From: Bradyrhizobium iriomotense
Lineage (GTDB): Bacteria > Pseudomonadota > Alphaproteobacteria > Rhizobiales > Xanthobacteraceae
Assembly: GCF_030160715.1 (NCBI RefSeq)
Contig: NZ_BSOW01000038.1
Span: 17,127-81,126 of the forward strand
Direction: 5' to 3'
Length of the DNA: 64,000 bases
In this document: positions 17,824 to 28,345 of the stretch, piece by piece
How the letters are laid out: the number at the start of each line of letters is the position of its first letter
Position numbering within the stretch: the first letter of the stretch is position 1
Program-made: the position numbers and the translations under genes
The notes under the pieces: model-generated
Databases searched by the model: none
What the model was told of the DNA's origin: nothing
The model's input: only the letters and a program-made list of their open reading frames with translations

Positions 17824-18543
17824 TCATGGTGCCAGGAGGTGCAGGAGCTTCGGATCGTGGCGCACCGCCGACGCGCGACCTTCAAGAACGACGCGTCCGC
17901 GATCGAGGACATAGGTGTAGTCCGCCAAATTCAGGGCGAGCTCGAGGTGCTGCTCGACGATGACGACGGCGGTATTTTTGATGAGCTCCCGCAAGCGCTC
18001 GGCAATCTCCTCTATGACGCCGGACCACACACCTTCCGTAGGTTCGTCCAGCAGCAGGAGCTTGGGCCTCGACAAGATGGCCCGGCCGATCGCCAGCATT
18101 TTCCGCTCGCCGCCCGAAAGCGTTCCTGCCGGCTGCCCCAAGCGCTGACCGAGCTTCGGGAACCAGGCGAGCACCTGATCGATCGGCGACAGGTCTCGGT
18201 TCAGCAGCGCAGCCACCTCGAGGTTCTCGCGCACGGTCAGCCGGTCGAAGACGGCATGCTCCTGCGGCACATAACCGAGACCCAAACGAACCCGACGTTC
18301 GGTTGGCAGCCGCGTGATGTCGTGAAGATCCATGGCGATGGTCCCGCTGCGGGCCGTGAGCTCGCCGACGATTGTCTTCAGCAAGGTCGTCTTGCCAGCG
18401 CCGTTGCGACCGAGCACTGCCACGGCGCCATGCCGTGGCGCTGCCAGCGTTATGTCGAACAGGACCTGGCTGCGGCCGTATGCGACAGAAAGCTCGCGGA
18501 CTTGAAGGAACTGCGGCTCGAACACGGGTGAGGGCTCAGACAC
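17824..18543 (-). CDS. ABC transporter ATP-binding protein, LivF/UrtE type
   Basis: About 239 residues. Walker A GRNGAGKTTLL, signature LSGGERKMLAIGRA and Walker B LLLLDEPTEG are intact. The sequence order EPTEGVWSGVIEEI is characteristic of the LivF/UrtE subfamily. GTG at 18543 is chosen because it overlaps the stop of the upstream ATPase gene by eight bases; the frame is open to 18669 but would overlap that gene deeply. Last gene of the transporter operon. Confidence 0.88.
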   Translation of the reverse strand: MSEPSPVFEPQFLQVRELSVAYGRSQVLFDITLAAPRHGAVAVLGRNGAGKTTLLKTIVGELTARSGTIAMDLHDITRLPTERRVRLGLGYVPQEHAVFDRLTVRENLEVAALLNRDLSPIDQVLAWFPKLGQRLGQPAGTLSGGERKMLAIGRAILSRPKLLLLDEPTEGVWSGVIEEIAERLRELIKNTAVVIVEQHLELALNLADYTYVLDRGRVVLEGRASAVRHDPKLLHLLAP

Positions 18544-19270
18544 GGGTAAGATAGACCTCCCGCACTTTGGCGCTGCTCTGGATGTCGCTGACCGTTCCGC
18601 AGTCGACCACGTTGCCCTGATCAAGGACGGTGAGTCGATCGCAAATACTGCGGATGAAATCGAGATCATGTTCGACGATGACTAGGGAGCAGCGATCTTT
18701 GAGCGCTATCAGCAGCTCGCCGGTGACGCGCCTCTCTTCGAAGCTCATTCCGGCAGTCGGTTCGTCGAGCAAGAGCAGCCGCGGCTCACAGGCGAGAGCC
18801 ATCGCGATTTCGAGCCACTGCTGTTGACCGTGGGACAGCGCGGCCGCTCGCTCCGTGGACCGCTCGACCAGCCGAAACTGCTCAAGCACGTGCATAACTC
18901 GTTCATGGAGCGTCCCGCGCGTGCGCGAAAAGATCAGACTAGAGATCGGGTTTCGCGCCTGCAGCGCCAGGAGCACGTTGTCATAGACGGTAAGCGCCGG
19001 GAGCACGCTGGTGATCTGGAACTTTAGGCTGAGGCCGGCGCGCGCCCGCTGTGCTGGTGCTTCCGCGGTAATGTCCCGCCGTGCGAAGCGAATAGTCCCC
19101 TTAGTCGGCAGCTCGGCGCCGGCTACGCATTTCAGCAGTGTGCTCTTGCCAGAGCCGTTGGGACCGATCAGACCGTGAAATTCGTTTTCGCCAACAGTTA
19201 GGTCAACGCCGCGCAAGGCCATGAGTCGTCCAAAAGCCTTGGTAACCCCGCATACTTCAAGCAGCGGCAT
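18536..19270 (-). CDS. ABC transporter ATP-binding protein, LivG/UrtD type
   Basis: 244 residues. Walker A is GPNGSGKSTLL, Walker B LLLLDEPTAGMS. The signature motif is modified to LSHGQQQWLEIAMAL, as is usual in the UrtD/LivG branch. It overlaps the permease gene by 14 bases and the next ATPase gene by eight, so the genes are translated as a coupled set. It powers import of the compound bound by the 20328-21560 protein. Confidence 0.9.
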   Translation of the reverse strand: MPLLEVCGVTKAFGRLMALRGVDLTVGENEFHGLIGPNGSGKSTLLKCVAGAELPTKGTIRFARRDITAEAPAQRARAGLSLKFQITSVLPALTVYDNVLLALQARNPISSLIFSRTRGTLHERVMHVLEQFRLVERSTERAAALSHGQQQWLEIAMALACEPRLLLLDEPTAGMSFEERRVTGELLIALKDRCSLVIVEHDLDFIRSICDRLTVLDQGNVVDCGTVSDIQSSAKVREVYLTRV

Positions 19271-20327
19271 CGTCCGCTCCTGCGGCCACCCGACGAGGCG
19301 GCAAAAAGGGGCGGCCGAAGCTGCCGACCCGCTCCTGCTCGGACACCACGAGCCCGATCAGTCCGTTGGGCCAAAACAAGGTGACGACGAGCAGCAGCAG
19401 CCCGAGGATAATGGGCCAGATCTTAGGAAAGCTATCGGCGAGCCAGAAGCCTGCGAATTCGATGGCGATGACGCCGATGACGGGGCCGATCAGCGTGCCT
19501 ACGCCGCCCAAAAGCGCGTAGAGGACGATTTGCGTCGATAGCACCGTACCCAGCATATTGGGCCACACAAAGCCCTCATGGAAGGCGTAGAGGCCGCCTG
19601 CGAATCCGGCAATCGCTCCCGCCAGAGAGAACACGATTAGCTTTAGCTGCGGCGCCTCGTAGCCGAAGAAGGCGATGCGCGCCTCGTGCTCGCGTACGCC
19701 CGCAAGCGCGAGTCCGAACTGCGAACGCACCACGAAGCGACAAACGAGATAGACGATCGCAAGCACGGTGAAGGCGAGATAATAATAGACGGGCCCCTCG
19801 GCAAATACGTAGCCACCAGCGGTCATCGGCGGGATTGAGGGGATGCCATTCTGCCCGCCGAGATAATACCAGTCGCGCGCCAGCCGGTCGGCCACGTAGG
19901 AGCCGGTGAGGGTGCCCAATGCGACGAAGATCGTGGTCGGCGGATGGCGCCCGAGCAGCACGAACGCCCCGATGACAAACGACAAAATCAGACCGATGGC
20001 GAGCGCAGCCGGCAGGACGACAAAAATGGATGTAATCTCAAGGTCGCGAGCTAGAAGGGCCACGCCGTATCCTGCCGCGCCAAAGAACAATGCCTGCCCG
20101 AAGCTCAGGATGCCGGAGTAGCCCCAGACGAGATCGAAGCTCAGTGCGAGCATCGCTAGGATGAGGACGCGCGTAACGAAGACGGTGAGATAGTCGGCGA
20201 GCATGATCGGCGCCGCCGCGAACACGACAAGTAGCACGATCTCCAGTCTCGGAATCACTTGGCGCCGGCGATTGCGGAGCGATCCGGAGCTGTTTGACGA
20301 TGCTGCGGCCGTATGGTCGGTCAGCAT
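19257..20327 (-). CDS. ABC transporter permease, LivM/UrtC type
   Basis: 356-residue membrane permease of the branched-chain amino acid/urea family. About nine hydrophobic segments are visible, beginning IVLLVVFAAAPIMLADYL, and the conserved segment LSFDLVWGYSGILSFGQALFFG identifies the LivM/UrtC subfamily. It starts one base after the stop of the substrate-binding gene. It would need the partner permease at 21553-22420, which is frameshifted. Confidence 0.9.
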   Translation of the reverse strand: MLTDHTAAASSNSSGSLRNRRRQVIPRLEIVLLVVFAAAPIMLADYLTVFVTRVLILAMLALSFDLVWGYSGILSFGQALFFGAAGYGVALLARDLEITSIFVVLPAALAIGLILSFVIGAFVLLGRHPPTTIFVALGTLTGSYVADRLARDWYYLGGQNGIPSIPPMTAGGYVFAEGPVYYYLAFTVLAIVYLVCRFVVRSQFGLALAGVREHEARIAFFGYEAPQLKLIVFSLAGAIAGFAGGLYAFHEGFVWPNMLGTVLSTQIVLYALLGGVGTLIGPVIGVIAIEFAGFWLADSFPKIWPIILGLLLLVVTLFWPNGLIGLVVSEQERVGSFGRPFLPPRRVAAGADDAAA

Positions 20328-21560
20328 TTAGCACTCCATCGGATCGACGAGACCCTCGCTGCGCGTGACTATCTCGAAAATTCCGTTCTTGGCGACGGCC
20401 GTGTACATGTTCATCTTGCAGTGACGCTTACCTGGCACGATTTGAGCAGGCCCGCCCGGTCCCTCGCTGATCTTGGCGTGGTCGAGCGCCGCGGCGACAT
20501 GCTCGCGGTCCAGATTGCCCGCCTCTTTCACCGCCAGTTCCCAGAGCTTCAGGCCGCGATACATGCCCGTCGCAGCGCCCGCAAAGAGGATTTTGCCGGG
20601 GAATTGCTCGTCGTATTCCGCCTGGATTCTAGCACTGCCCGGATCCTGGGCCGTCACGGCGCGGAAGTAGTCGAGGCAGCTGGCCAGCCCTTCAATTTCG
20701 TGGGGTGCGTTGAGGTTCAGCGCGTTCTCGTCATAATAGACGCAGGCGAGCCGCCCGCCGCGCTTGTCGAAGCCAGCCTGGTAGAGCTGCTTGAAGAAGG
20801 GTCCTACACCCGGTGCAATAATGGTGTTGAACACCACTTCGACCTTGTTGCTCATGATGGTGTTGATGGTAGCACCGTATTCCACTTGGTCGAGTGGGTA
20901 ATATTCCTCGAAAATCACCTCGCCGCCGTTCTTCTCGATGAGCTCACGGGCGTACTTATTGAGGACGTGCGGCCAGACGTAATTTGCGGACGGTAGCGCA
21001 AAGCGCTTGCCGCCGTTCTTGATCAGCCAGGGGATGATCTGGTCGCATTGCTGCGCTGGGGTCGGTCCGGTGCAAAAGAGGTAGGGCATGCATTCCTTCC
21101 CCTCATATTGCTCTGGATAAATGTAGAGCGTCTTCCCGCGCGTGACGATTACGTCCTTGATGGCATTGCGCATCGAACTGGTGATGCCGCCCAGCACTAC
21201 GTCGACCTTGTCGCGCTGGATGAGTCTGCGGACATTGGCGACGGCGACCGATTCGGTCGAAGCCGTGTCTATGATGAAGAGTTCGATCGGGCGACCCAGA
21301 ATGCCGCCGGCATTGTTGATGTCCTTCACCACCATGTTGGCGACGTTGGCGGTGGCGTTGCCTACGTAGGCGATGGGGCCAGTAAGGTCGGTGGCGATAC
21401 CGACCTTGATCGGTGCCGCCGCAGAATTCGCCCAGTCGGGCCGAATGACCCAGCCGCTGACGCAGGTTGCGATCGATCCGCTCATCCAGGCGGCACCCTG
21501 TAGAAAACGCCGTCGGCCCATCATGGGAGCGACGCGGCTAGCCTTAGTCTCTTTACGCAT
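20328..21560 (-). CDS. amide/urea-type ABC substrate-binding protein with Tat-like signal
   Basis: 410 residues. The leader MGRRRFLQGAAWMSG is a twin-arginine type signal. The mature domain (IKVGIATDLTGPIAYVGNAT) is a type-I periplasmic binding fold of the AmiC/UrtA/FmdD group. The segment YIYPEQYEGKECMP followed by LFCTGPTPAQQ closely recalls urea and short-chain-amide binders rather than amino-acid binders. Ligand identity is an inference. It sits between the two permease genes, an unusual position since the binding protein usually comes first. Confidence 0.85.
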   Translation of the reverse strand: MRKETKASRVAPMMGRRRFLQGAAWMSGSIATCVSGWVIRPDWANSAAAPIKVGIATDLTGPIAYVGNATANVANMVVKDINNAGGILGRPIELFIIDTASTESVAVANVRRLIQRDKVDVVLGGITSSMRNAIKDVIVTRGKTLYIYPEQYEGKECMPYLFCTGPTPAQQCDQIIPWLIKNGGKRFALPSANYVWPHVLNKYARELIEKNGGEVIFEEYYPLDQVEYGATINTIMSNKVEVVFNTIIAPGVGPFFKQLYQAGFDKRGGRLACVYYDENALNLNAPHEIEGLASCLDYFRAVTAQDPGSARIQAEYDEQFPGKILFAGAATGMYRGLKLWELAVKEAGNLDREHVAAALDHAKISEGPGGPAQIVPGKRHCKMNMYTAVAKNGIFEIVTRSEGLVDPMEC

Positions 21561-22420
21561 GGTTCACACTCTCCTTCCCCCAAAGGCCTCCCGGCTTGAT
21601 CTTGACGAAAACGATCGCGATGACGAAGACCAGGACGTCGGCCAGCGCCGGCGCTACTGCCCAGGGTAGCGCCGCGCTCAAGACGCCGACGATAGCGGCA
21701 CCCGCCACCGATCCTTCGAACGTGCCAGTGCCGCCCAGCATGATCGCGAGGAAGCCCTGGATGAGGAAGCGGATGCCGAGATCGGCAGAAAGCGAGAACA
21801 CCGGCACGACCAGTGCGCCGGCGAGGCCAGCGAGGGCCGCGCCGAAGGTGAAAGTGACGGCATAGAGGGCGTTCGTCGAGATGCCGGACGCGCGGGCGAG
21901 AGACGGGTTCTCGAGCGCCGCGCGGACGCGCAGCCCGAAGGAAGTCCGGGTCAGCAGCAGGTAGCTGGTGAGCATCACCGCCGTGGTGATGACGACGATT
22001 GCGAGCCGCCAATGCGAAAGTTGCACGCCCGCGACGGTGAGCGAGCCGGCGATCGGCTCCGGGACCGAGATATAAAAACCGCCAATGAGGCTGCGCACGC
22101 ACTCCCGAAGGATAAGGCCGAGCGCGTAGGTTCCGAGCATCTGCAACGGGAGGGTTGGCATAGAAGCGCCGGATAACAAGGCGCTCGAGAATGAAGCCGA
22201 TAGTCGCCACCACGAGTGGCGCCGCGAGCATGCCGAGCCAGACCGGCAATCCGATGCTATGGAAGAGATACGTGGTGTAGGCGCCGAGCAGAACGAACTC
22301 GCCATGGGCGAAGTTGAAGATGCCCATCATGCCGGCGATGATGCCGAGTCCCAGCACCACGAGGACAATGACGGCCCCGAAGCTCAGAACCTCGAAGGTG
22401 GCGTTCAGCGCGGTTTCCAT
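21553..22420 (-). pseudogene. ABC transporter permease, LivH/UrtB type, frameshifted
   Basis: Starts METALNATFEVLSFGAVIVL, with helices and the LivH segment GMMGIFNFAHGEFVLLGAY. After RRFYAN near 22155 the sequence loses membrane character, while the next frame continues LPLQMLGTYALGLILREC through MLGGTGTFEGSVAGAAI to a stop at 21553. Removing one C restores RRFYATLPLQMLG and about 288 residues, the family length. Thus the permease is either broken or mis-sequenced. Its end overlaps the start of the binding-protein gene by eight bases. Confidence 0.8.
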
Positions 22421-22768
22421 GTCGCTTCGCCTGCCCGGAGGATCGGAAGGCCCGCAGGTGGCGGGTCGCCCGTCGTACTCAGCAAGACTAGAACGCCACG
22501 CTGTTTTCTCCAATCGCCTCCGCTCGCCGAGTGGTTACCGAAAACTAGATTCTGGTCAAGTAGCCTGTCGGGCATTCCGCCTTGGGCGCGCGGCAGGGCT
22601 AGGTCCGGCGCGCCAATACGGGATTGTTCATGGTACGTTCGGCCGTCGCAAATCCCCTTTGAGCAGCCTGCCCCCCCTCTTACATGGAGGAGTGATGCTA
22701 TGCGGAGGAGTGATAGTATCGGGCCCTCACAGCCCGGCGACCGCCGGCGTGATAGAGGATTTCGGTAG
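22421..22768. promoter_or_regulatory. divergent promoter region
   Basis: About 350 bases between the minus-strand transporter operon and the plus-strand giant kinase. Both promoters must lie here; no consensus was assigned. Confidence 0.4.
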
Positions 22769-25700
22769 GTGAACTCATCCTCCTGCTTTGGCGCCGAGCA
22801 GAATAGCGTTGGAGAAGTGTTATGGCAGGACGGCGAACGTGTTGTCTGCAGAAGATGGCACGACGGTGCCGAGGGCGATCGGCAACTCGTTCTGGCCGTG
22901 CATCCGACCGCAGAGCACTCGACGCCTGACCTTCTCAACCGTCTCGCACACGAGTATGGGCTGAGGGACGACCTTGACGATTCGTGGGCGGCGCGACCGC
23001 TGGAGTTCCTGCGCGAGCGCGGTCAGGCTATTCTCGTGCTCAAGGACCCGGGGGGCGAGCCGCTTGAACGCGTTGTCGCTCCGCCCATGGAGCTTGGAAC
23101 ATTCCTGCGTCTCGGGGTCGCCTTGTCGGCCGCGCTCGGCCGGTTACACGAACGTGGTCTCGTTCACAAGGACATCAAGCCGACCAATGTCCTTGTGAAT
23201 TCTGCGATGGGGCAGGTCTGGCTAACAGGCTTTGGCATCGCTTCGCGCCTTCAGCGCGAGCGCCAGTCACCTGACCCGCCCGAGTTCATCGCCGGAACCC
23301 TCGCCTACATGGCGCCGGAACAGACCGGGCGGATGAACCGCTCGATCGACTCCCGGAGTGATCTCTACTCACTCGGAGTCACGCTCTACCAAATGCTGAC
23401 CGGCAGTCTTCCGTTCACCGCTTCCGATCCCATGGAGTGGGTTCACTGCCATATCGCCAGAAAGCCAGCGCCACCAAGCGAGCGGGTCAAGAATGTCCCG
23501 CCCGCTGTCTCTGCAATCATCATGAAGCTGCTCGCCAAGACCCCGGAGGAACGCTACCAGACAGCGGCCGGCGTTGAGAGTGATCTTCGGCGCTGCCTTG
23601 CGGAATGGGAGACTCAACGCCGCGTTGAGGAATTCCCGCTCGGCGAAAACGACACGCCAGACCGGCTATTGATTCCCGAGAAGTTGTACGGGCGCGCGCG
23701 AGAGATCGAAGCACTGCTGGCCTCCTTCGACCACGTCGTGGCGACTGGCACGCCGGAATTGCTACTGGTTTCCGGATATGCCGGTATCGGCAAGTCCTCC
23801 GTTGTCAACGAGCTGCACAAGGTGCTCGTCCTGCCGCGCGGCCTTTTTGCATCGGGCAAGTTCGATCAGTACAAGCGTGACATCCCATATGCCACTTTGG
23901 CGCAAGCCTTTCAGAGCCTTGTCCGGCCGCTTCTGAGCAAGAGCGAAGTGGAGCTGCGCAGCTGGCGCGACGCCCTTCGTGAGGCGCTAGGTCCGAACGG
24001 ACAGCTCATCGTGGACCTAGTCCCGGAATTGAAACACATCATTGGAGAGCAGCCGCCGGTCTCTGTGCTTCCCCCACAAGAAGTTCAACGCCGCTTCCAG
24101 CTTGTCTTCAGGCGATTTATCGGCGTATTCGCACGGCCCGAACATCCGCTTGCTCTGTTCCTCGATGATTTGCAATGGCTCGATGCTGCGACGCTCGATT
24201 TCCTCGAGGACCTTTTGACTCAACCGGATGTACGGCACTTGATGTTGATCGGCGCCTACCGGGACAACGAAGTCAATTCCGCCCATCCGCTAATGCGCGC
24301 GCTCGAAGCAATCCGCAAAGCTGGAGCGACCATTCAGGAGATTGTACTTGCGCCCCTTGGTCGTGAAGACGTGGGACGGCTGATTGGAGATTCTCTTCGC
24401 TCCAAGCCGGAATGGTCCATCTCTTTGGCACAGCTGGTGCACGAGAAAACGGCCGGAAACCCATTTTTTGCCATTCAGTTCGTTTCCGCGCTTGCCGAAG
24501 AGGGGCTGCTTACTTTCGATCACGCCAAGGCGCAATGGTGCTGGGATCTGAATCGGATTCACGCGGAAGGTTACACCGATAATGTGGTGGACCTCATGGT
24601 GACGAAGTTGAACCGCCTACCCGCCGAAACCCAGATGGCATTGCAGCTGCTTGCCTGTCTGGGCAATAGCGCAGAATTTGCCCTGCTTATGATGGTTTAC
24701 GAGGATTCACAGGAGGAAATGCATCGCAAGCTTTGGGAAGCCGTCCGAACCGGCCTCATCCTCCGCTCGGAAGATTCCTACAAGTTCCTACACGACCGCG
24801 TCCAAGAAGCAGCCTATTCCTTGATCCCGGAAGAGTTGCGCGCCGAGGCCCATCTCCGAATAGGAAGGCTGCTCGCGGCCCATACCCCTCCAGAACAGAG
24901 GGAGGAAGCGATTTTCGACCTTGTCAATCAACTCAACCGCGGCGCGGACTTAATTACCTCGCAAGAGGAACGCGAGCAACTGGCCGACCTCAACCTCATC
25001 GCGGGCAAGCGCGCGAAGGCTTCCACGGCCTATGCCTCGGCGCTAAAGTATCTCGTCGCTGGCGCAGCACTGTTGGTGGACGGTTCTTGCGAGCGCCGAC
25101 ATGACCTCATCTTCCCGCTCGAATTGCAGCGAGGCGAATGTGAATTCCTGACAGGTCAGTTGGCGGCCGCCGAAGAGCGCTTAAGTATACTTTCATCGCG
25201 CGCCGCGAACCCGGTCGAATTAGCGACCGTCACCTGCTTGCGCGTCGATCTGTACACGGCCCTCGATCAGAGCGATCGCGCGGTCGCTGTCTGCCTCGAC
25301 TACCTCCGGCATCTCGGCGTTGAATGCTCGCTGCGTCCGACAGAAGAGGAAGCAGAACGAGAATATGAGCGGATCTGGTCCCAGCTGGGAAGCCGCAAGA
25401 TCGAGGAGCTCGTCGAGTTACCCTTGATGAGCGATCCTGCGTCCCTGGCGACGCTGGATGTTCTGACCAAGGCTATGCCCCCGGCATTGTTTACGGATGC
25501 GAACCTTCACTCCCTGATCACCTGCATGGCGGTCAATCTCAGCCTCGAGCGGGGCAACAGCGACGGTGCGTGTGTTGCCTACGTATATCTTGCCATGATA
25601 GCCGGACCGCGATTCGGCAATTATACGGCTGGCTCTCAATTCGGTCGGCTCGGCTATGACCTAGTCGAAAAGCGCGGATTAAAGCGCTTTCAGGCTCGAA

Positions 25701-28300
25701 CCTTCATGGTCTTTGGAGATAACGTTACGCCCTGGACCCGACATGTCGCGGCCCGCCGCGATCTGGTGCGCCGCGCCTTCGATGCCGCGAATGAAATCGG
25801 TGACTTGACCTATGCAGCTTACAGCTGCAACCACCTGATCACGAACCTTCTCGCGGCGGGAGATCAGCTCGTGGAGGTGCAACGTGAAGCCGAGAACGGT
25901 CTTGAGTTTGCACACAAGACTCGGTTTGGCCTCGTCATTGGCCAAGTCACCGCGCAACTCGGACTTATCCGGACGCTTCGCGGATTGACCTCGAAATTTG
26001 GCTCGTTCGACGATGAGGGATTCGATGAGCTTCGATTCGAGCGCCATTTGGCCAATAGCCCGGCTTTGGCGGAAGTCGAGTGCTGGTACTCGATCCGAAA
26101 GCTACAAGCCCGCTTCTTTGCCGGGGAATATGCTTCGGCCGTCGATGCCTCATCGAGAGCGCAACGGGTACTTTGGACATCACCATCACAATTCGAAACG
26201 GCAGAGTTTCATTTCTACGGTGCGCTTTCCCACGCGGCATCCTGGGATTCCGCATTTCCCGACCAGAGACAGCAGCATTTCGACGCTCTGGCCGCCCACC
26301 ACAAGCAGCTCGAAGTATGGGCGGAGATTTGCCCGGAGAATTTTGAAAACCGCGCTGCACTAGTGGGCGCGGAGATCGCACGCGTTCAAGGCCGCGAGCT
26401 CGATGCCGAGCGGCTCTACGAACAGGCCATCCATTCGGCGCGGGCTAACGGATTTGTGCACAATGAGGCGCTCGCCAATGAGCTCGCCGCGCGCTTCTAC
26501 GCAGCACGCGGCTTTGAGAGGATCGCGCATACGTACCTGCGAGACGCCCGGTACTGCTATCTCTGTTGGGGAGCCGACGGCAAGGTACGGCAACTCGAGC
26601 AGCTCTATCCTCACCTCAGGGAGGAAAGGCCCCCCGGTCCGACCAGCACGATCCTGGCACCGGTCGAACACCTGGATCTCGCTACCGTCATCAAAGTTTC
26701 ACAAGCCGTTTCGGGCGAGATCGTGCTGGAGACACTAATCGACACGCTCATGCGCACAGCGATCGAGCACTCGGGGGCCGAGCGAGGTCTGTTGATTCTC
26801 GCGGCAGGGGATGAGCAGCGGATCGAAGCGGAAGCCAAAACAAACCGGGACACGGTCATTGTGCGCCGGAGAGAAGCGGTCATAGGCGCCGTGCCGAACT
26901 CGATCGTCCGGTATGTGGTGCGCACCAAGGAGAGCGTGACTCTCGACGATGCGTCAGCCCAGAACCCGTTCTCTGCGGATGCATATGTCCGTCAGCATCA
27001 CGCCCGTTCTGTTCTCTGCTTGCCGTTGCTCAAGCAGGCAAAATTGATCGGTGTGCTCTACCTTGAAAACAACTTGACGCCCCACGTTTTCACTCGGACT
27101 CGGATCGCGGTGCTGAAGCTGCTTGCAGCGCAGGCCGCAATCTCCCTGGAGAATACACGTCTTTACACTGACCTCGAAGAGCGCGAAGCCAGGATCCGGC
27201 GTTTGGTCGATGCCAACATTATCGGTATCGTGATTGCGACGCTCAGCGGTGCGATTGTCAACGCGAATGACGCTTTTCTCCGCATGGTGGGATACAGCCG
27301 CGAAGATCTTGTATCGGGCCGTATTCTCAATGCGGACCTGACGCCGCCGGAATGGCGCGACACTGATGCTAAGGCCGTAGCCGAGTTAAGAGCGAACGGG
27401 GTCCAGCAACCAATCGAGAAGGAGTTCTTCCGCAAAGACGGGAGCCGCGTGCCGGTGCTGGTTGGCGCCGCGGTGTTCGAAGAAGGCGGCAACGAGGGTG
27501 TCGCCTTCGTGGTGGATTTGACCGAGCGCAAGCAGGCGGAAGGGGCCGTCCGCGAGAGCGAGCAGCGGTACCGCGAGGCGCAGATGGAGCTCGCACACGC
27601 GAACCGAGTTGCGATGATGGGGCAGCTCACGGCATCGATCGCCCACGAGATCAATCAGCCGATCGGGGCCGCGATAACCTATGCCAATGCCGGCTTGTCC
27701 TGGCTCCGAGCCCAGCCTCCAAATTGGGAGGAGGTTCAGCAGGCGCTTGAATTCATCATGGAGAGCGGTGTACGGGCAGGCGAGGTCATCGATCGGATCC
27801 GGGCTCTCGTGAAGAAAGCGCCACCTCGGAAGGATAGAGTCGACATCAACGAAGCAATACTGGAAGTTCTGGCTCTGGTCGGCGCCGAAGTTGCAAAGAA
27901 TGCAGTTTCAGTGAAAACGCAGCTCGCGGAAGGCTTGCCTCCAGTTTGGGGAGATCGTGTCCAGCTGCAACAAGTTATGCTCAACCTTTTCATGAATGCC
28001 ATCGAAGCCATGAGCGGAATGGACGAGGGATCACGCGAATTGCTGATAAGCACCGAAAAGACGCATTCGGATGCGGTGCTAGTCGCGGTGCGGGATTCCG
28101 GACCTGGGTTTCCTCCTGAAAGCGCAGAGCAGATATTTGAGTCTTTCTACACCACGAAACCTGGAGGCTTGGGAATGGGACTGTCAATCTGCCGTTCGAT
28201 TATTGAGTCGCATGAGGGAAGGTTGCAGGCGACCGCGAGCCTACCCCATGGCGCTGAATTTCAATTCACACTCCCTGCATTCTCGTCGGGCGGTGGCTAA
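22769..28300 (+). CDS. giant Ser/Thr kinase-like / AAA ATPase / GAF / PAS / histidine kinase
   Basis: 1843 residues, start GTG behind GAGGA. Order: protein-kinase-like domain, residues about 15-275 (catalytic-loop HKDIKPTN near 132, but GFG replaces DFG in LTGFGIAS and no VAIK lysine is evident); AAA_16-type ATPase from about 305 (Walker A GYAGIGKSS near 336, Walker B ALFLDDLQWLD near 463); a helical TPR-like region; GAF about 1310-1460; PAS about 1470-1590; HisKA with histidine near 1626 (SIAHEINQP); HATPase with N-box NLFMNAIEAM near 1740 and DSGPGFP. This is a known trifunctional architecture. The N-terminal kinase probably binds rather than phosphorylates, or works atypically (inference). 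Cytoplasmic; ligand unknown. Two response-regulator genes are convergent downstream. Confidence 0.92.
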   Translation: MNSSSCFGAEQNSVGEVLWQDGERVVCRRWHDGAEGDRQLVLAVHPTAEHSTPDLLNRLAHEYGLRDDLDDSWAARPLEFLRERGQAILVLKDPGGEPLERVVAPPMELGTFLRLGVALSAALGRLHERGLVHKDIKPTNVLVNSAMGQVWLTGFGIASRLQRERQSPDPPEFIAGTLAYMAPEQTGRMNRSIDSRSDLYSLGVTLYQMLTGSLPFTASDPMEWVHCHIARKPAPPSERVKNVPPAVSAIIMKLLAKTPEERYQTAAGVESDLRRCLAEWETQRRVEEFPLGENDTPDRLLIPEKLYGRAREIEALLASFDHVVATGTPELLLVSGYAGIGKSSVVNELHKVLVLPRGLFASGKFDQYKRDIPYATLAQAFQSLVRPLLSKSEVELRSWRDALREALGPNGQLIVDLVPELKHIIGEQPPVSVLPPQEVQRRFQLVFRRFIGVFARPEHPLALFLDDLQWLDAATLDFLEDLLTQPDVRHLMLIGAYRDNEVNSAHPLMRALEAIRKAGATIQEIVLAPLGREDVGRLIGDSLRSKPEWSISLAQLVHEKTAGNPFFAIQFVSALAEEGLLTFDHAKAQWCWDLNRIHAEGYTDNVVDLMVTKLNRLPAETQMALQLLACLGNSAEFALLMMVYEDSQEEMHRKLWEAVRTGLILRSEDSYKFLHDRVQEAAYSLIPEELRAEAHLRIGRLLAAHTPPEQREEAIFDLVNQLNRGADLITSQEEREQLADLNLIAGKRAKASTAYASALKYLVAGAALLVDGSCERRHDLIFPLELQRGECEFLTGQLAAAEERLSILSSRAANPVELATVTCLRVDLYTALDQSDRAVAVCLDYLRHLGVECSLRPTEEEAEREYERIWSQLGSRKIEELVELPLMSDPASLATLDVLTKAMPPALFTDANLHSLITCMAVNLSLERGNSDGACVAYVYLAMIAGPRFGNYTAGSQFGRLGYDLVEKRGLKRFQARTFMVFGDNVTPWTRHVAARRDLVRRAFDAANEIGDLTYAAYSCNHLITNLLAAGDQLVEVQREAENGLEFAHKTRFGLVIGQVTAQLGLIRTLRGLTSKFGSFDDEGFDELRFERHLANSPALAEVECWYSIRKLQARFFAGEYASAVDASSRAQRVLWTSPSQFETAEFHFYGALSHAASWDSAFPDQRQQHFDALAAHHKQLEVWAEICPENFENRAALVGAEIARVQGRELDAERLYEQAIHSARANGFVHNEALANELAARFYAARGFERIAHTYLRDARYCYLCWGADGKVRQLEQLYPHLREERPPGPTSTILAPVEHLDLATVIKVSQAVSGEIVLETLIDTLMRTAIEHSGAERGLLILAAGDEQRIEAEAKTNRDTVIVRRREAVIGAVPNSIVRYVVRTKESVTLDDASAQNPFSADAYVRQHHARSVLCLPLLKQAKLIGVLYLENNLTPHVFTRTRIAVLKLLAAQAAISLENTRLYTDLEEREARIRRLVDANIIGIVIATLSGAIVNANDAFLRMVGYSREDLVSGRILNADLTPPEWRDTDAKAVAELRANGVQQPIEKEFFRKDGSRVPVLVGAAVFEEGGNEGVAFVVDLTERKQAEGAVRESEQRYREAQMELAHANRVAMMGQLTASIAHEINQPIGAAITYANAGLSWLRAQPPNWEEVQQALEFIMESGVRAGEVIDRIRALVKKAPPRKDRVDINEAILEVLALVGAEVAKNAVSVKTQLAEGLPPVWGDRVQLQQVMLNLFMNAIEAMSGMDEGSRELLISTEKTHSDAVLVAVRDSGPGFPPESAEQIFESFYTTKPGGLGMGLSICRSIIESHEGRLQATASLPHGAEFQFTLPAFSSGGG

Positions 28301-28345
28301 TCAGCAAATCGAGCGCTTGGGGCGCGGGCAACTCCTCGCGAAGTG

